Shown piece after piece: positions 9,170-17,602 of a stretch of DNA of 64,000 nucleotides. Every line of letters begins with the position of its first letter. Position 1 is the stretch's first letter. A program made the translations under genes and the position numbers. This stretch comes from Pseudomonas veronii. Its GTDB lineage: Bacteria; Pseudomonadota; Gammaproteobacteria; Pseudomonadales; Pseudomonadaceae. Location of the stretch: positions 20,646 to 84,645 of the forward strand of contig NZ_JYLL01000027.1 in NCBI RefSeq assembly GCF_001439695.1, read 5' to 3'. The notes beneath the pieces were generated by a model. The model saw only the letters and a list, made by a program, of their open reading frames with translations. It was not told the DNA's origin and did not search any database.

Positions 9170-12100
9170 GTGGCGCAGTTTTTTATTGATCGACCGATTT
9201 TCGCCTGGGTCATCGCCATCGTGATCATGCTCGGCGGCAGCCTGTCCATCAGCCAGTTGCCGTTGGAGCAATACCCCGACATCGCGCCGCCCACGGTGAA
9301 GATTTCCGCGACCTACACCGGGGCCTCGGCCAAGACCGTGGAAGACTCGGTGACCCAGGTCATCGAACAGCAGATGAAAGGCCTGGATAACCTGACCTAC
9401 ATGTCGGCCAACAGCAGTTCGGCGGGCAGCGCCAGCATCAGCTTGACCTTTACCGCCGGCACCGACCCGGATGTGGCCCAGATGCAGGTGCAGAACAAGC
9501 TGCAACAAGCCGAGTCGAGACTGCCGCAATCGGTACAAAGCGAAGGCCTGACCGTGACCAAGGGCGGCTCGGACTTCCTGATGATTGTCGCCCTGGCATC
9601 GGATGACCCCAGCGTTACCGGGACTCAGATCGGCGACTACATTTCCACCACCTTGCTCGACTCCATCAGCCGCATAGACGGCGTCGGCGATGTGCAGACT
9701 CTGGGATCAGGCTATGCCATGCGTATCTGGCTGGACCCGGCCCTGTTGGAAAAATACGCGCTGATGCCTTCGGACGTCAGCAGTGCCCTGGAGGCGCAGA
9801 ACACCGAAGTCTCCGCCGGGCAGCTGGGGGCTTTGCCGGCGATCAAGGGGCAGCAGTTGAACGCCACGATCAGCGCCCGCAGCAAACTGCAGACCGTCGA
9901 AGAGTTTCGCAACGTGGTGGTCAAGTCCAGCAGCGACGGTGCCGTGGTGTTGCTGGGCGACATCGCGACCTTGGAGCTGGGCAGCGAAAGCTACGACATC
10001 AGCAGCGCCCTCAACGGCAAGCCCGCCGCGGCCATGGGCGTGCAACTGGCGGCAGGTGCGAATGCGCTGAGCGTCGGCAAGGCGGTCAAGGCCAAGCTCA
10101 AAGAGATGGAGCCGTTCTACCCGACTGAAATGCAGCTTAAAAACGTGATTGCCTACGACACCACGCCGTTTGTCAGCCTGTCCATCGAGGAAGTGGTCAA
10201 GGCCTTGGGCGAGGCCATCGTGCTGGTGGTGTTGATCATGTTCCTGTTCCTGCAAAACCTGCGGGCGACGCTGATCCCGGCGATTACCGTACCGGTGGTG
10301 CTGCTGGGCACGTTCGGCGTGTTGGCGATGTTTGGCTATTCGATCAACACCTTGACGATGTTTGCCATGGTCCTGGCGATCGGCTTGCTGGTGGACGATG
10401 CCATCGTGGTGGTGGAAAACGTTGAGCGGCTGATGGGCGAGGGGCTATCGCCCGTGGCGGCCACGCGTCAATCGATGCGTGAAATCAGCAGCGCACTGGT
10501 CGGCATCACACTGGTGCTGAGCGCGGTGTTTATCCCCATGGCGTTTTTCGGCGGTTCCACCGGGATTATCTATCGGCAGTTCTCGGTGACCATTGTTTCG
10601 GCGATGGTCCTGTCGGTGCTGGTGGCGATGACCCTGACCCCGGCGCTCTGTGCTTCGTTGCTCAAAACGCGTGATGGCCGCGGGCATGGTGCTCAGCACG
10701 GGTTCTTCGGCTGGTTCAACCGCACCTTTGAACGTGCCAGCGCCGGTTACGAGCGCTGGGTGGGTGTGGTGCTGAGGCGTTGGGGGCGCAGCCTGTTGCT
10801 CTATGGCGCGGTGCTGGTGGTCATGGCGGTGGGGTACATGAGCCTGCCCACGTCGTTTCTGCCGGACGAAGATCAGGGGATCCTCATGGCACAGATCCAG
10901 TTGCCAGTCGGGGCGACGGACAGCCGCACGCAAGCTGTGATCAAGCAGTTCGAGGACTACATCCTGAAACAGCCCGAAGTCGAAGCGATGATCAGCATCA
11001 GCGGGCTGGGCATGGGGGGTAACAGCCAGAACACCGCGCGCGCGTTTATCCGTCTCAAGGACTGGGACGAACGCGGTGGGCCCGGTCAGGGGGCGGCGGC
11101 CATTGCCCAACGGGCGACCATGGCGCTCTCCAGCATCGGCGATGCCGACGCTTTCGTCATGCAACCACCGACGGTGCGCGGCCTGGGCCAGAGCTCGGGG
11201 TTCGACCTGCAACTCAAGGACCTCGCCGGCCTGGGCCATGATGCGCTGGTGGCGGCCCGCGAACAGTTTCTTGAGCTGGCCAGAAAAGACCCGCGTTTGT
11301 TGGGCGTTCGCAGCAACGGCCTGGACGATGCGCCGCAGCTCAAGGTCAGCATCGACGACCGCAAGGCCGGAGCGCTGAGCCTGAGTACCAGCGACATCAA
11401 CACCACCTTGTCGACGGCGTTGGGCGGTACGTATGTGAATGACTTTCTCAACCAGGGCCGGGTGAAAAAAGTCTACGTGCAGGGCCAGGCATCCGCGCGT
11501 ATGCAGGCCGCGGACCTTGATCATTGGTTCGTGCGCAACAGCAGCAATGAAATGGTGCCGTTCTCATCGTTTGCCAGCAGCACCTGGAGTTACGGCTCGC
11601 CCTTGCTGGAACGCTATAACGGGAACGCCTCCCTGGAAATCGTCGGTGACCCCGCGCCAGGCGTGAGCTCCGGCGACGCGATGGACGCGGTGGAAGCCAT
11701 CGTCCGGCAATTGCCCCAGGGCATCGGCTACGAATGGACCGGGCAGTCCTATCAGTTGCGGCTATCCGGCTCCCAGGCTCCGTTGCTCTATGCACTCTCC
11801 GTATTGTTTGTGTTCCTGTGCCTGGCCGCGCTCTACGAGAGTTGGTCGGTGCCGTTTTCGGTGATTCTGGTGGTCCCCCTGGGGGTGATCGGTGCAGTGC
11901 TGGCGACCCGTGTCGCCGGGTTGAGCAACGACGTGTATTTCCAGGTGGGGCTGTTGACCACCGTGGGCCTGGCCGCGAAAAACGCGATCCTGATCGTGGA
12001 GTTCGCCAAGCACCTGCAAGAGCAGGGCAACAGCCTGATCGATGCGACGCTGATCGCGGTGCGCCAACGCTTGCGGCCGATCCTGATGACGTCCCTGGCC

Positions 12101-12304
12101 TTCATGTTCGGCGTGTTGCCGTTGGCCTTGAGTAGCGGCGCAGGCTCCGCCGGGCGTCAGGCCATCGGTACGGGCGTGCTGGGCGGTATGTTCAGCGCCA
12201 CGGTGCTGGGGATCTTCTTTGTACCGCTGTTTTTTGTGCTGATCCGCCGCCGTTTCGGCAGCGAGCGCAGTACTCGTCAATCTGCCCCGACAGGTGATGC
12301 ATGA
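9170..12304 (+). CDS. RND efflux pump, HAE1-family inner-membrane permease (MexB/AcrB type)
   Basis: 1044 residues, the normal HAE1 length. It starts MAQFFIDRPIFAWVIAI from a GTG codon. The large periplasmic loops follow each half, and the proton-relay helix contains two adjacent Asp in AIGLLVDDAIVVVENVERL. The C-terminal half has the conserved GLAAKNAILIVEFA segment. Such pumps export hydrophobic drugs, solvents or plant phenolics as trimers powered by the proton gradient. Substrate range cannot be read from sequence. The BaeSR pair next door is the likely regulator. Confidence 0.93.
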   Translation: MAQFFIDRPIFAWVIAIVIMLGGSLSISQLPLEQYPDIAPPTVKISATYTGASAKTVEDSVTQVIEQQMKGLDNLTYMSANSSSAGSASISLTFTAGTDPDVAQMQVQNKLQQAESRLPQSVQSEGLTVTKGGSDFLMIVALASDDPSVTGTQIGDYISTTLLDSISRIDGVGDVQTLGSGYAMRIWLDPALLEKYALMPSDVSSALEAQNTEVSAGQLGALPAIKGQQLNATISARSKLQTVEEFRNVVVKSSSDGAVVLLGDIATLELGSESYDISSALNGKPAAAMGVQLAAGANALSVGKAVKAKLKEMEPFYPTEMQLKNVIAYDTTPFVSLSIEEVVKALGEAIVLVVLIMFLFLQNLRATLIPAITVPVVLLGTFGVLAMFGYSINTLTMFAMVLAIGLLVDDAIVVVENVERLMGEGLSPVAATRQSMREISSALVGITLVLSAVFIPMAFFGGSTGIIYRQFSVTIVSAMVLSVLVAMTLTPALCASLLKTRDGRGHGAQHGFFGWFNRTFERASAGYERWVGVVLRRWGRSLLLYGAVLVVMAVGYMSLPTSFLPDEDQGILMAQIQLPVGATDSRTQAVIKQFEDYILKQPEVEAMISISGLGMGGNSQNTARAFIRLKDWDERGGPGQGAAAIAQRATMALSSIGDADAFVMQPPTVRGLGQSSGFDLQLKDLAGLGHDALVAAREQFLELARKDPRLLGVRSNGLDDAPQLKVSIDDRKAGALSLSTSDINTTLSTALGGTYVNDFLNQGRVKKVYVQGQASARMQAADLDHWFVRNSSNEMVPFSSFASSTWSYGSPLLERYNGNASLEIVGDPAPGVSSGDAMDAVEAIVRQLPQGIGYEWTGQSYQLRLSGSQAPLLYALSVLFVFLCLAALYESWSVPFSVILVVPLGVIGAVLATRVAGLSNDVYFQVGLLTTVGLAAKNAILIVEFAKHLQEQGNSLIDATLIAVRQRLRPILMTSLAFMFGVLPLALSSGAGSAGRQAIGTGVLGGMFSATVLGIFFVPLFFVLIRRRFGSERSTRQSAPTGDA

Positions 12305-13695
12305 TCAAGTCACATTGGCCTTTGCTGGCCGCCATGGTCCTGGGTGGCTGCGTCAACCTGGCACCCCAGTATGAGCGGCCGGAAGCGCCTGTTTCCGCGC
12401 AATGGCTGCCGACCGCCAGCCTGCCGAAAGGGCAGGCGGGGGCCGATGTCAAATGGCAGCAGTTCTTTACCGACAGCCGCCTGGCACAGTTGCAGGCGTT
12501 GGCGCTGGCCAATAACCGCGACTTGCGCCTGGCCAGCCTGAATGTCGAAAAGGCCCAGGCGCAGTACCGCATCAAGCGCGCGGACCTGTTTCCCACCATC
12601 GATGCCAGCGTCAGCGGCACCCACAGCCGCACGCCAGGGTCGTTGTCCAGCACCGGCACGGCGGCCACCACTCACGATTACAGTGCGCAATTGGGCTTGA
12701 GCAGTTATGAACTGGACGTGTTTGGCCGGCTACGCAACCTGCGGGATGAGGCGCTGGAAGACTACCTGGCGCTGACGGAAACCCGACGCAGTACGCAGAT
12801 CAGCCTGGTGGCCGAAGTGGCCACCGCCTGGCTGACCCTGGCCGCCGACAACGAACGGCTGCTGCTGGCCCAGGAAACCCTGACCAGCCAGTTGGCCACC
12901 TACGACCTGACCCAAAACAGCTATGCCCTGGGCGGCTCCTCCGCGCTGTCCGTGGCGCAAGCCCAGACCACGGTCGAGTCGGCGCGCGGCGATGTGGCGT
13001 CCTACGAGAGCCAGATTCTGCAGGACCGCAATGCCTTGCGCCTGTTGGTCGGCAGTGACCTTCCCGAGGCACTCTTGCCGGGCACGCACTTGGAGTCGGC
13101 GGCGGTGCTGGTGGACATACCGGCGGGCCTGCCGTCGAGCCTCTTGCAACAACGCCCGGATGTGCTGTCGGCGGAACACACGCTCAAGTCGGCGAATATC
13201 GACATCGGCGCGGCCCGTGCGAAGTTTTACCCCAGCATCAGCCTGACCGCCAACGCCGGCTCGTCCAGCTCGGCATTGGCCGGCCTGTTCAAATCCGGCA
13301 GCGGTGCCTGGACCTTTGCCCCGAGCATCAGCGTGCCGATTTTCGACGCCGGGAGTAACCGCGCGACCCTGGATTCGGCCAAGGTCGAGCGCGACATCCA
13401 GATACAGACTTATCAGCAGACCCTGCAGACCGCGTTCCGCGAAGTGGCCGACGCGCTGGCCGTGCGCAGCACCCTGGATCGCCGGATCGCCGCGCAACAG
13501 GCGCTGACCGACGCCAGCCGCAAGAGCTTCGAACTCTCGGACGCCTTGTACCGGGGCGGGTCGCAAAGCTACCTGGAAGCCCTGGATGCACAACGCTCGC
13601 TCTACAGCGCCCAGCAGGACCTGATCACCCTGCGTCTGACCGAGCAGAGTAACCGCATCACGTTGTACAAAGTGTTGGGAGGCGGTTGGAATTAA
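12301..13695 (+). CDS. Outer-membrane efflux channel lipoprotein (OprM/NodT family)
   Basis: 464 residues with lipobox LGGC (acylated Cys 17). Two OEP repeats follow, each containing the long alpha-helical tunnel segments (for example LAQLQALALANNRDLRLASLNVEKA, and LQQRPDVLSAEHTLKSANIDIGAARAKFYPSISL in the second). ATG overlaps the permease stop by four bases (ATGA), so it is the third gene of the pump operon. It forms the trimeric outer-membrane exit duct of the tripartite pump. Confidence 0.92.
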   Translation: MIKSHWPLLAAMVLGGCVNLAPQYERPEAPVSAQWLPTASLPKGQAGADVKWQQFFTDSRLAQLQALALANNRDLRLASLNVEKAQAQYRIKRADLFPTIDASVSGTHSRTPGSLSSTGTAATTHDYSAQLGLSSYELDVFGRLRNLRDEALEDYLALTETRRSTQISLVAEVATAWLTLAADNERLLLAQETLTSQLATYDLTQNSYALGGSSALSVAQAQTTVESARGDVASYESQILQDRNALRLLVGSDLPEALLPGTHLESAAVLVDIPAGLPSSLLQQRPDVLSAEHTLKSANIDIGAARAKFYPSISLTANAGSSSSALAGLFKSGSGAWTFAPSISVPIFDAGSNRATLDSAKVERDIQIQTYQQTLQTAFREVADALAVRSTLDRRIAAQQALTDASRKSFELSDALYRGGSQSYLEALDAQRSLYSAQQDLITLRLTEQSNRITLYKVLGGGWN

Positions 13696-13781
13696 TGGCC
13701 CTGTCTCTTGCACACACAATCGCCGCGATGGAACGGCTGGCGCGCGTCAAATCGGCTGACTTCATTCAATGGGAAATCAAC

Positions 13782-14483
13782 ATGCGTGAATCTCGTTCCA
13801 CTTTAAGCCGTTGCGCTCAGGTACTGACCTGCGCCAGTTTCATAACGCTTTCAGCCCTTTGCCAGGCGGATTCCGACAAGGACCCGTGGGAGCGTATCAA
13901 CCGACCCATTTTCTCATTCAATGACACGCTGGATACCTACGCACTGAAACCCCTTGCCCAGGGTTATCAATTTGTCACCCCGCGCATTGCGCAAGACGGC
14001 GTGCATAATTTTTTCAACAATCTGGGGGAGGTCAAGAACCTGGCGAACAACTTACTTCAAGCCAAGTTCTATAGCGCCGGGGTTGATACGAGCCGCTTCT
14101 TACTCAACAGCACCATTGGCCTGGCAGGATTGGTCGATGTCGCGACGCCCATGGGACTGCAGCGCAATGACGAAGATTTCGGTCAAACCCTCGGTTACTG
14201 GGGGGTAGGTAGTGGTCCTTATCTTGTGCTGCCACTCTTGGGGCCCAGCACACTTCGCGATGCGCCGGCCATCTTTCCCGATATCTACGCCAACCCGGTT
14301 CGTTACATCGGCGACGTTCCGACGCGTAATAGCCTGTACGGCCTGGGCATGATCGACGGACGCGCTCAATATATAAAATCTGAAAAGCTCATCACCGGGG
14401 ATAAATACAACTTCATTCGAAGCGTTTATCTGCAACACCGGGAGTTCAAGATCAACGATGGCAACGTAAAGGACGACTTTTGA
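13782..14483 (+). CDS. MlaA (VacJ)-family outer-membrane lipid-asymmetry protein
   Basis: From ATG 13782 the protein is 233 residues, with a signal peptide (hydrophobic core VLTCASFITLSALC). The MlaA signature DPWERINRPIFSFNDTLDTYALKPLAQGY follows, with FFNNLGEVKNLANNLLQAK and PLLGPSTLRD further on. MlaA removes misplaced phospholipids from the outer leaflet with the Mla chaperone system. The sequence SALCQ is only a fair lipobox, so it may be a lipoprotein or a cleaved periplasmic-side protein. The frame is open back to 13686, overlapping the efflux channel gene, but the shorter start gives the sensible signal sequence. Cotranscription with the pump is likely. Confidence 0.85.
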   Translation: MRESRSTLSRCAQVLTCASFITLSALCQADSDKDPWERINRPIFSFNDTLDTYALKPLAQGYQFVTPRIAQDGVHNFFNNLGEVKNLANNLLQAKFYSAGVDTSRFLLNSTIGLAGLVDVATPMGLQRNDEDFGQTLGYWGVGSGPYLVLPLLGPSTLRDAPAIFPDIYANPVRYIGDVPTRNSLYGLGMIDGRAQYIKSEKLITGDKYNFIRSVYLQHREFKINDGNVKDDF

Positions 14484-14605
14484 TCAGCGCGGTTCGACCT
14501 CGGGATCAAGTTACCCGTTGACACTATCCGGATGCGCCGCCCATCGAAGCCCAGGCACTGATGGCCGGCGCGGCCGTGGAATACAGGCTGGAGTGCTCGC
14601 GGCCC

Positions 14606-15361
14606 TCAAACAATATCGTCGATCAGGATATGAGGCTGCCCGCGACTGCACTGTTCAATGCGGGCCTGGACCTTGTACACAGTGCGCAGCATCTGTTCTG
14701 TAATGACCTCACGGCTCGCGCCACTGCCTTGTGCGGTACCGTCGGCAATGACCAGCACCTGATCGGCAAAACGTAACGCCTGGTTCAGGTCATGGATGGC
14801 GATGAACACAATGACCCGACGCCGGCGGGCCAATGCCTGCATGAAGTCCAACACCTGGACCTGGCGGTGCATGTCGAGGGCGCTGGTGGGTTCGTCCATC
14901 AACAGGATCTCCGGCTCGCGCACCAAGGTCTGCGCGATGGACACGAGCTGTTGCTGCCCGCCGCTGAGTTCGCCGAGGTTGCGAAAGGACAGGCCGGTGA
15001 TCCCCAGCGCCTGCAATATCTCGTCGACCAGCGTCAGCTCATCATCGTGGACGACCCAGCCGGGCGACAGTTGTTTACGTGCCAGAAGCACCGATTCGTA
15101 CACCGTCAATCGAGCGCTGCCGTTCAAGCCCTGCGGCATGTAGCTGATGCCCCGCACGCCCTTTTTCGAGCCCTGCAGAATCACCCGGCCGGGGCCGTCG
15201 ATCAAGCCTGCCATGCGCTTGAACAGGGTGGACTTGCCGGCGGCATTGGGGCCGACCACCGCGACCACTTGGCCACCCATAAATGCGCCGGTCGTGACAC
15301 CGCTGATGATCGTGCGCTGACCATAGCGGGCACCAAGGTTCTCCAGCTGGATCGTCACCAT
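14606..15361 (-). CDS. Iron-siderophore ABC transporter, ATP-binding protein (FecE/FepC type)
   Basis: 251 residues. Walker A is GPNAAGKST (about 37-45), the signature is LSGGQQQ, Walker B is ILLMDEPTSALD, and the switch His is in IAIHDLN. The HDLNQALRFADQVLVI ending is typical of the FepC/FhuC/BtuD group. The start overlaps the end of the permease gene by seven bases. It powers import of ferric siderophore through the FecCD-type permease encoded upstream. Confidence 0.88.
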   Translation of the reverse strand: MVTIQLENLGARYGQRTIISGVTTGAFMGGQVVAVVGPNAAGKSTLFKRMAGLIDGPGRVILQGSKKGVRGISYMPQGLNGSARLTVYESVLLARKQLSPGWVVHDDELTLVDEILQALGITGLSFRNLGELSGGQQQLVSIAQTLVREPEILLMDEPTSALDMHRQVQVLDFMQALARRRRVIVFIAIHDLNQALRFADQVLVIADGTAQGSGASREVITEQMLRTVYKVQARIEQCSRGQPHILIDDIV

Positions 15362-16416
15362 GAGTTTTTCTTCCCGCTGAGAATCAGAGATATGAAGAAC
15401 GGCACGCCGATCAACGATGTGACCACGCCGATCGGAAAGATCGCGCCCGGAATCAGGGTCTTACTGACCACCGAACTGACGGACAGAATCAGTGCGCCGG
15501 TCAGCAGCGACGCCGGCAGGAAGAACCGCTGGTCTTCACCAATCAACATCCGCGCAATGTGCGGGCCGACCAGCCCGATAAAGCCGATGGTGCCGACGAA
15601 GGCCACGGGAAACGCGGCGAGCAGGCTGACCATGATCAACGTCTGAAAGCGCAGGCTGCGCACGTTGATACCAAAACTGGCGGCCTTGTCATCGCCCAGC
15701 CTCAGGGCTGTGAGGGCCCAGGCGCGCCTGGCGAAAATCGGCAGGGTGACCACGATCACCAGGCAGATCACACCGAGTTTGGGCCAGGTGGCTTTGGTCA
15801 GGCTGCCCATGGTCCAGAACACCACGGCCGCCACGGCTTGCTCGGTGGCAAAAAACTGCACCAGGGCCAACAACGCGTTGAACGTGAACACCAGGGCAAT
15901 GCCCAGCAGCACGATGGTTTCAGCGGTGACGCCGCGGCGCATGCTCAGGAAGTGGATCAGCAAGGCAGAGAGCATGGCCATGACGAACGCGTTCACCGGC
16001 ACCATGTACTGTGCCGCCAATGGGAACAGGGCCACGCCAAACGCCAGGCCCATGGCCGCGCCGAAGCTGGCGGCGGCAGAAATGCCCAGGGTGAAGGGGC
16101 TGGCCAGCGGGTTGTTGAGGATGGTCTGCATCTGCGCGCCCGCCAGTGATAATGCCGCGCCCACGGCAACCGCCATCAGGGCGACAGGCAGGCGGATATC
16201 CCACATCACCACGCGCACCTGCGCCGAAGCGTCGTCCGGCGAAAACAGTGCGCCGAGTACTTCGCGCAGGCTGTAACTCGCCGGGCCCAGGGCCAGGTCA
16301 AGCAGGACACTGCAGAGCAGCAGCGTCATCAGCCCGGCGAGGATCAGCCGCTTGCGCAGCACCAGGCGACGGTAGGTCTCGCGCTGCACCACCAGGGTGT
16401 CGCTCGATGCGCTCAT
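15355..16416 (-). CDS. Iron-siderophore ABC transporter permease (FecCD family)
   Basis: 353 residues from ATG 16416 (MSASSDTLVV), with about nine or ten membrane segments. Family marks are DIRLPVALMAVAVGAALSLAGAQMQTILNNPLASPFTLGIS (about 66-106) and the cytoplasmic coupling region IGFIGLVGPHIARMLIGEDQRF. The frame stays open far upstream, but that part runs antisense to the pattern of the preceding binding-protein gene. ATG 16416 overlaps that gene's stop by four bases, the expected coupling. Confidence 0.88.
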   Translation of the reverse strand: MSASSDTLVVQRETYRRLVLRKRLILAGLMTLLLCSVLLDLALGPASYSLREVLGALFSPDDASAQVRVVMWDIRLPVALMAVAVGAALSLAGAQMQTILNNPLASPFTLGISAAASFGAAMGLAFGVALFPLAAQYMVPVNAFVMAMLSALLIHFLSMRRGVTAETIVLLGIALVFTFNALLALVQFFATEQAVAAVVFWTMGSLTKATWPKLGVICLVIVVTLPIFARRAWALTALRLGDDKAASFGINVRSLRFQTLIMVSLLAAFPVAFVGTIGFIGLVGPHIARMLIGEDQRFFLPASLLTGALILSVSSVVSKTLIPGAIFPIGVVTSLIGVPFFISLILSGKKNSW

Positions 16417-17582
16417 GGCTTGACCTCGGGGGTGCGCAAGCTGACGAAATAGCCCGGCTCGTAAGGTACCGGCAGAAACCGCTCGTGCAGCTCGCGAAAG
16501 GAGGCCTCGGGGTCCAGGTCGGCAAACAGCGTGGGATGAAACCATTTGGCCAATTGCTGGATGGCCACGAACTGGTAAGGGCTGTTGTAGAACTGATGCC
16601 AGATCGCATGAAAGGCCTGGTTGTCCTGCGCCTTGATCCCTGCGTAGGCTGGCCGTTGGGTGTACCAGGCCAGTTTGTGCCGGGCTTGCGTCATGTCGGC
16701 GCCCGGGCCGACGCCGACCCAATGGCCGCCAGGGGCGAACGCCTCCCAGTTGGCGCTGGTGACTACCACGTGCGCCGGGTTGGCGACGATGACCTGTTCG
16801 GGATTCAACTGGCCGAAGGTGCTGGGGATAATGCCTCTGGCGATATTGTCGCCACCGGCCATGTCGACAAAAAGCCCGAAGTTTTCGTTGCCGAAGCTCA
16901 GGCAGCAATCGTCCGTGTAACCGCCGATGCGTTCGATAAACACCGCGGGGCGCACAGGCTGCTGCGCCGCGATCACGTCGGTCACCCGGCGGATCTGCCG
17001 GTTGCGAAAATCAATGAAAGCCTCGGCACGCGCTTCTTTGCCCAACAGTCGGCCGAACAGGCGCATGGTCAGCTCGGTGTTCTGCATCGGTTGATTGCGA
17101 AAGTCGACGTACACCACCGGTATGCCCAGGGCATCGAGCTTCTCGATATAGCGCGCATCCTCGGTGGCATGCTGCGCCTCGATGTTGAGGATGATCACGT
17201 CGGGGTGTTGGGCGATCGCTTGTTCGATGTCGAAGGTCCCGTCTTCAAAACCGCCAAAGGTGGGAATCCTGGCAATGGCGGGAAATTTGCGCAGGTAGGC
17301 TCCGTAGGTGTCCGGGTCCGACTGGATCAGATCCTTGCGCCAGCCGACGATGCGTTCGATGGGGTTTTGCGTATCCAGGGCGGCGACCAGGTACAACTGG
17401 CGACCCTCCCCGAGAATCATCCGCCTGACCGGCAGATGGACCTTGACCTCGCGGCCGAGCAGGTCGGTGACGGTACTGCGCGCGGCATCCGCCTCGGCGG
17501 CGGGGGCGGGCAGTGAAGCCCCGAGCAAGCCAGCCACTAACAGCGCCGCGAAGGCGTGGCTGCGTCGAACGATGGTAACCAT
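16413..17582 (-). CDS. Iron-siderophore ABC transporter periplasmic binding protein
   Basis: 389 residues. A Sec signal peptide (HAFAALLVAGLLGASLPAPAAEA) precedes a class III (FecB/BtuF-like) binding protein: TVTDLLGREVKVHLPVRRMI, then DVIILNIEAQ and VVYVDFRN, a long linker helix, and a second lobe. It captures the ferric chelate delivered by the TonB receptor encoded 20 bp upstream. At 389 residues it is longer than the usual 300 or so, as in binding proteins paired with large xenosiderophore receptors. The exact ligand is unknown. Confidence 0.83.
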   Translation of the reverse strand: MVTIVRRSHAFAALLVAGLLGASLPAPAAEADAARSTVTDLLGREVKVHLPVRRMILGEGRQLYLVAALDTQNPIERIVGWRKDLIQSDPDTYGAYLRKFPAIARIPTFGGFEDGTFDIEQAIAQHPDVIILNIEAQHATEDARYIEKLDALGIPVVYVDFRNQPMQNTELTMRLFGRLLGKEARAEAFIDFRNRQIRRVTDVIAAQQPVRPAVFIERIGGYTDDCCLSFGNENFGLFVDMAGGDNIARGIIPSTFGQLNPEQVIVANPAHVVVTSANWEAFAPGGHWVGVGPGADMTQARHKLAWYTQRPAYAGIKAQDNQAFHAIWHQFYNSPYQFVAIQQLAKWFHPTLFADLDPEASFRELHERFLPVPYEPGYFVSLRTPEVKP

Positions 17583-17602
17583 GGTTAAAGCCTTTGCAGG
17601 TG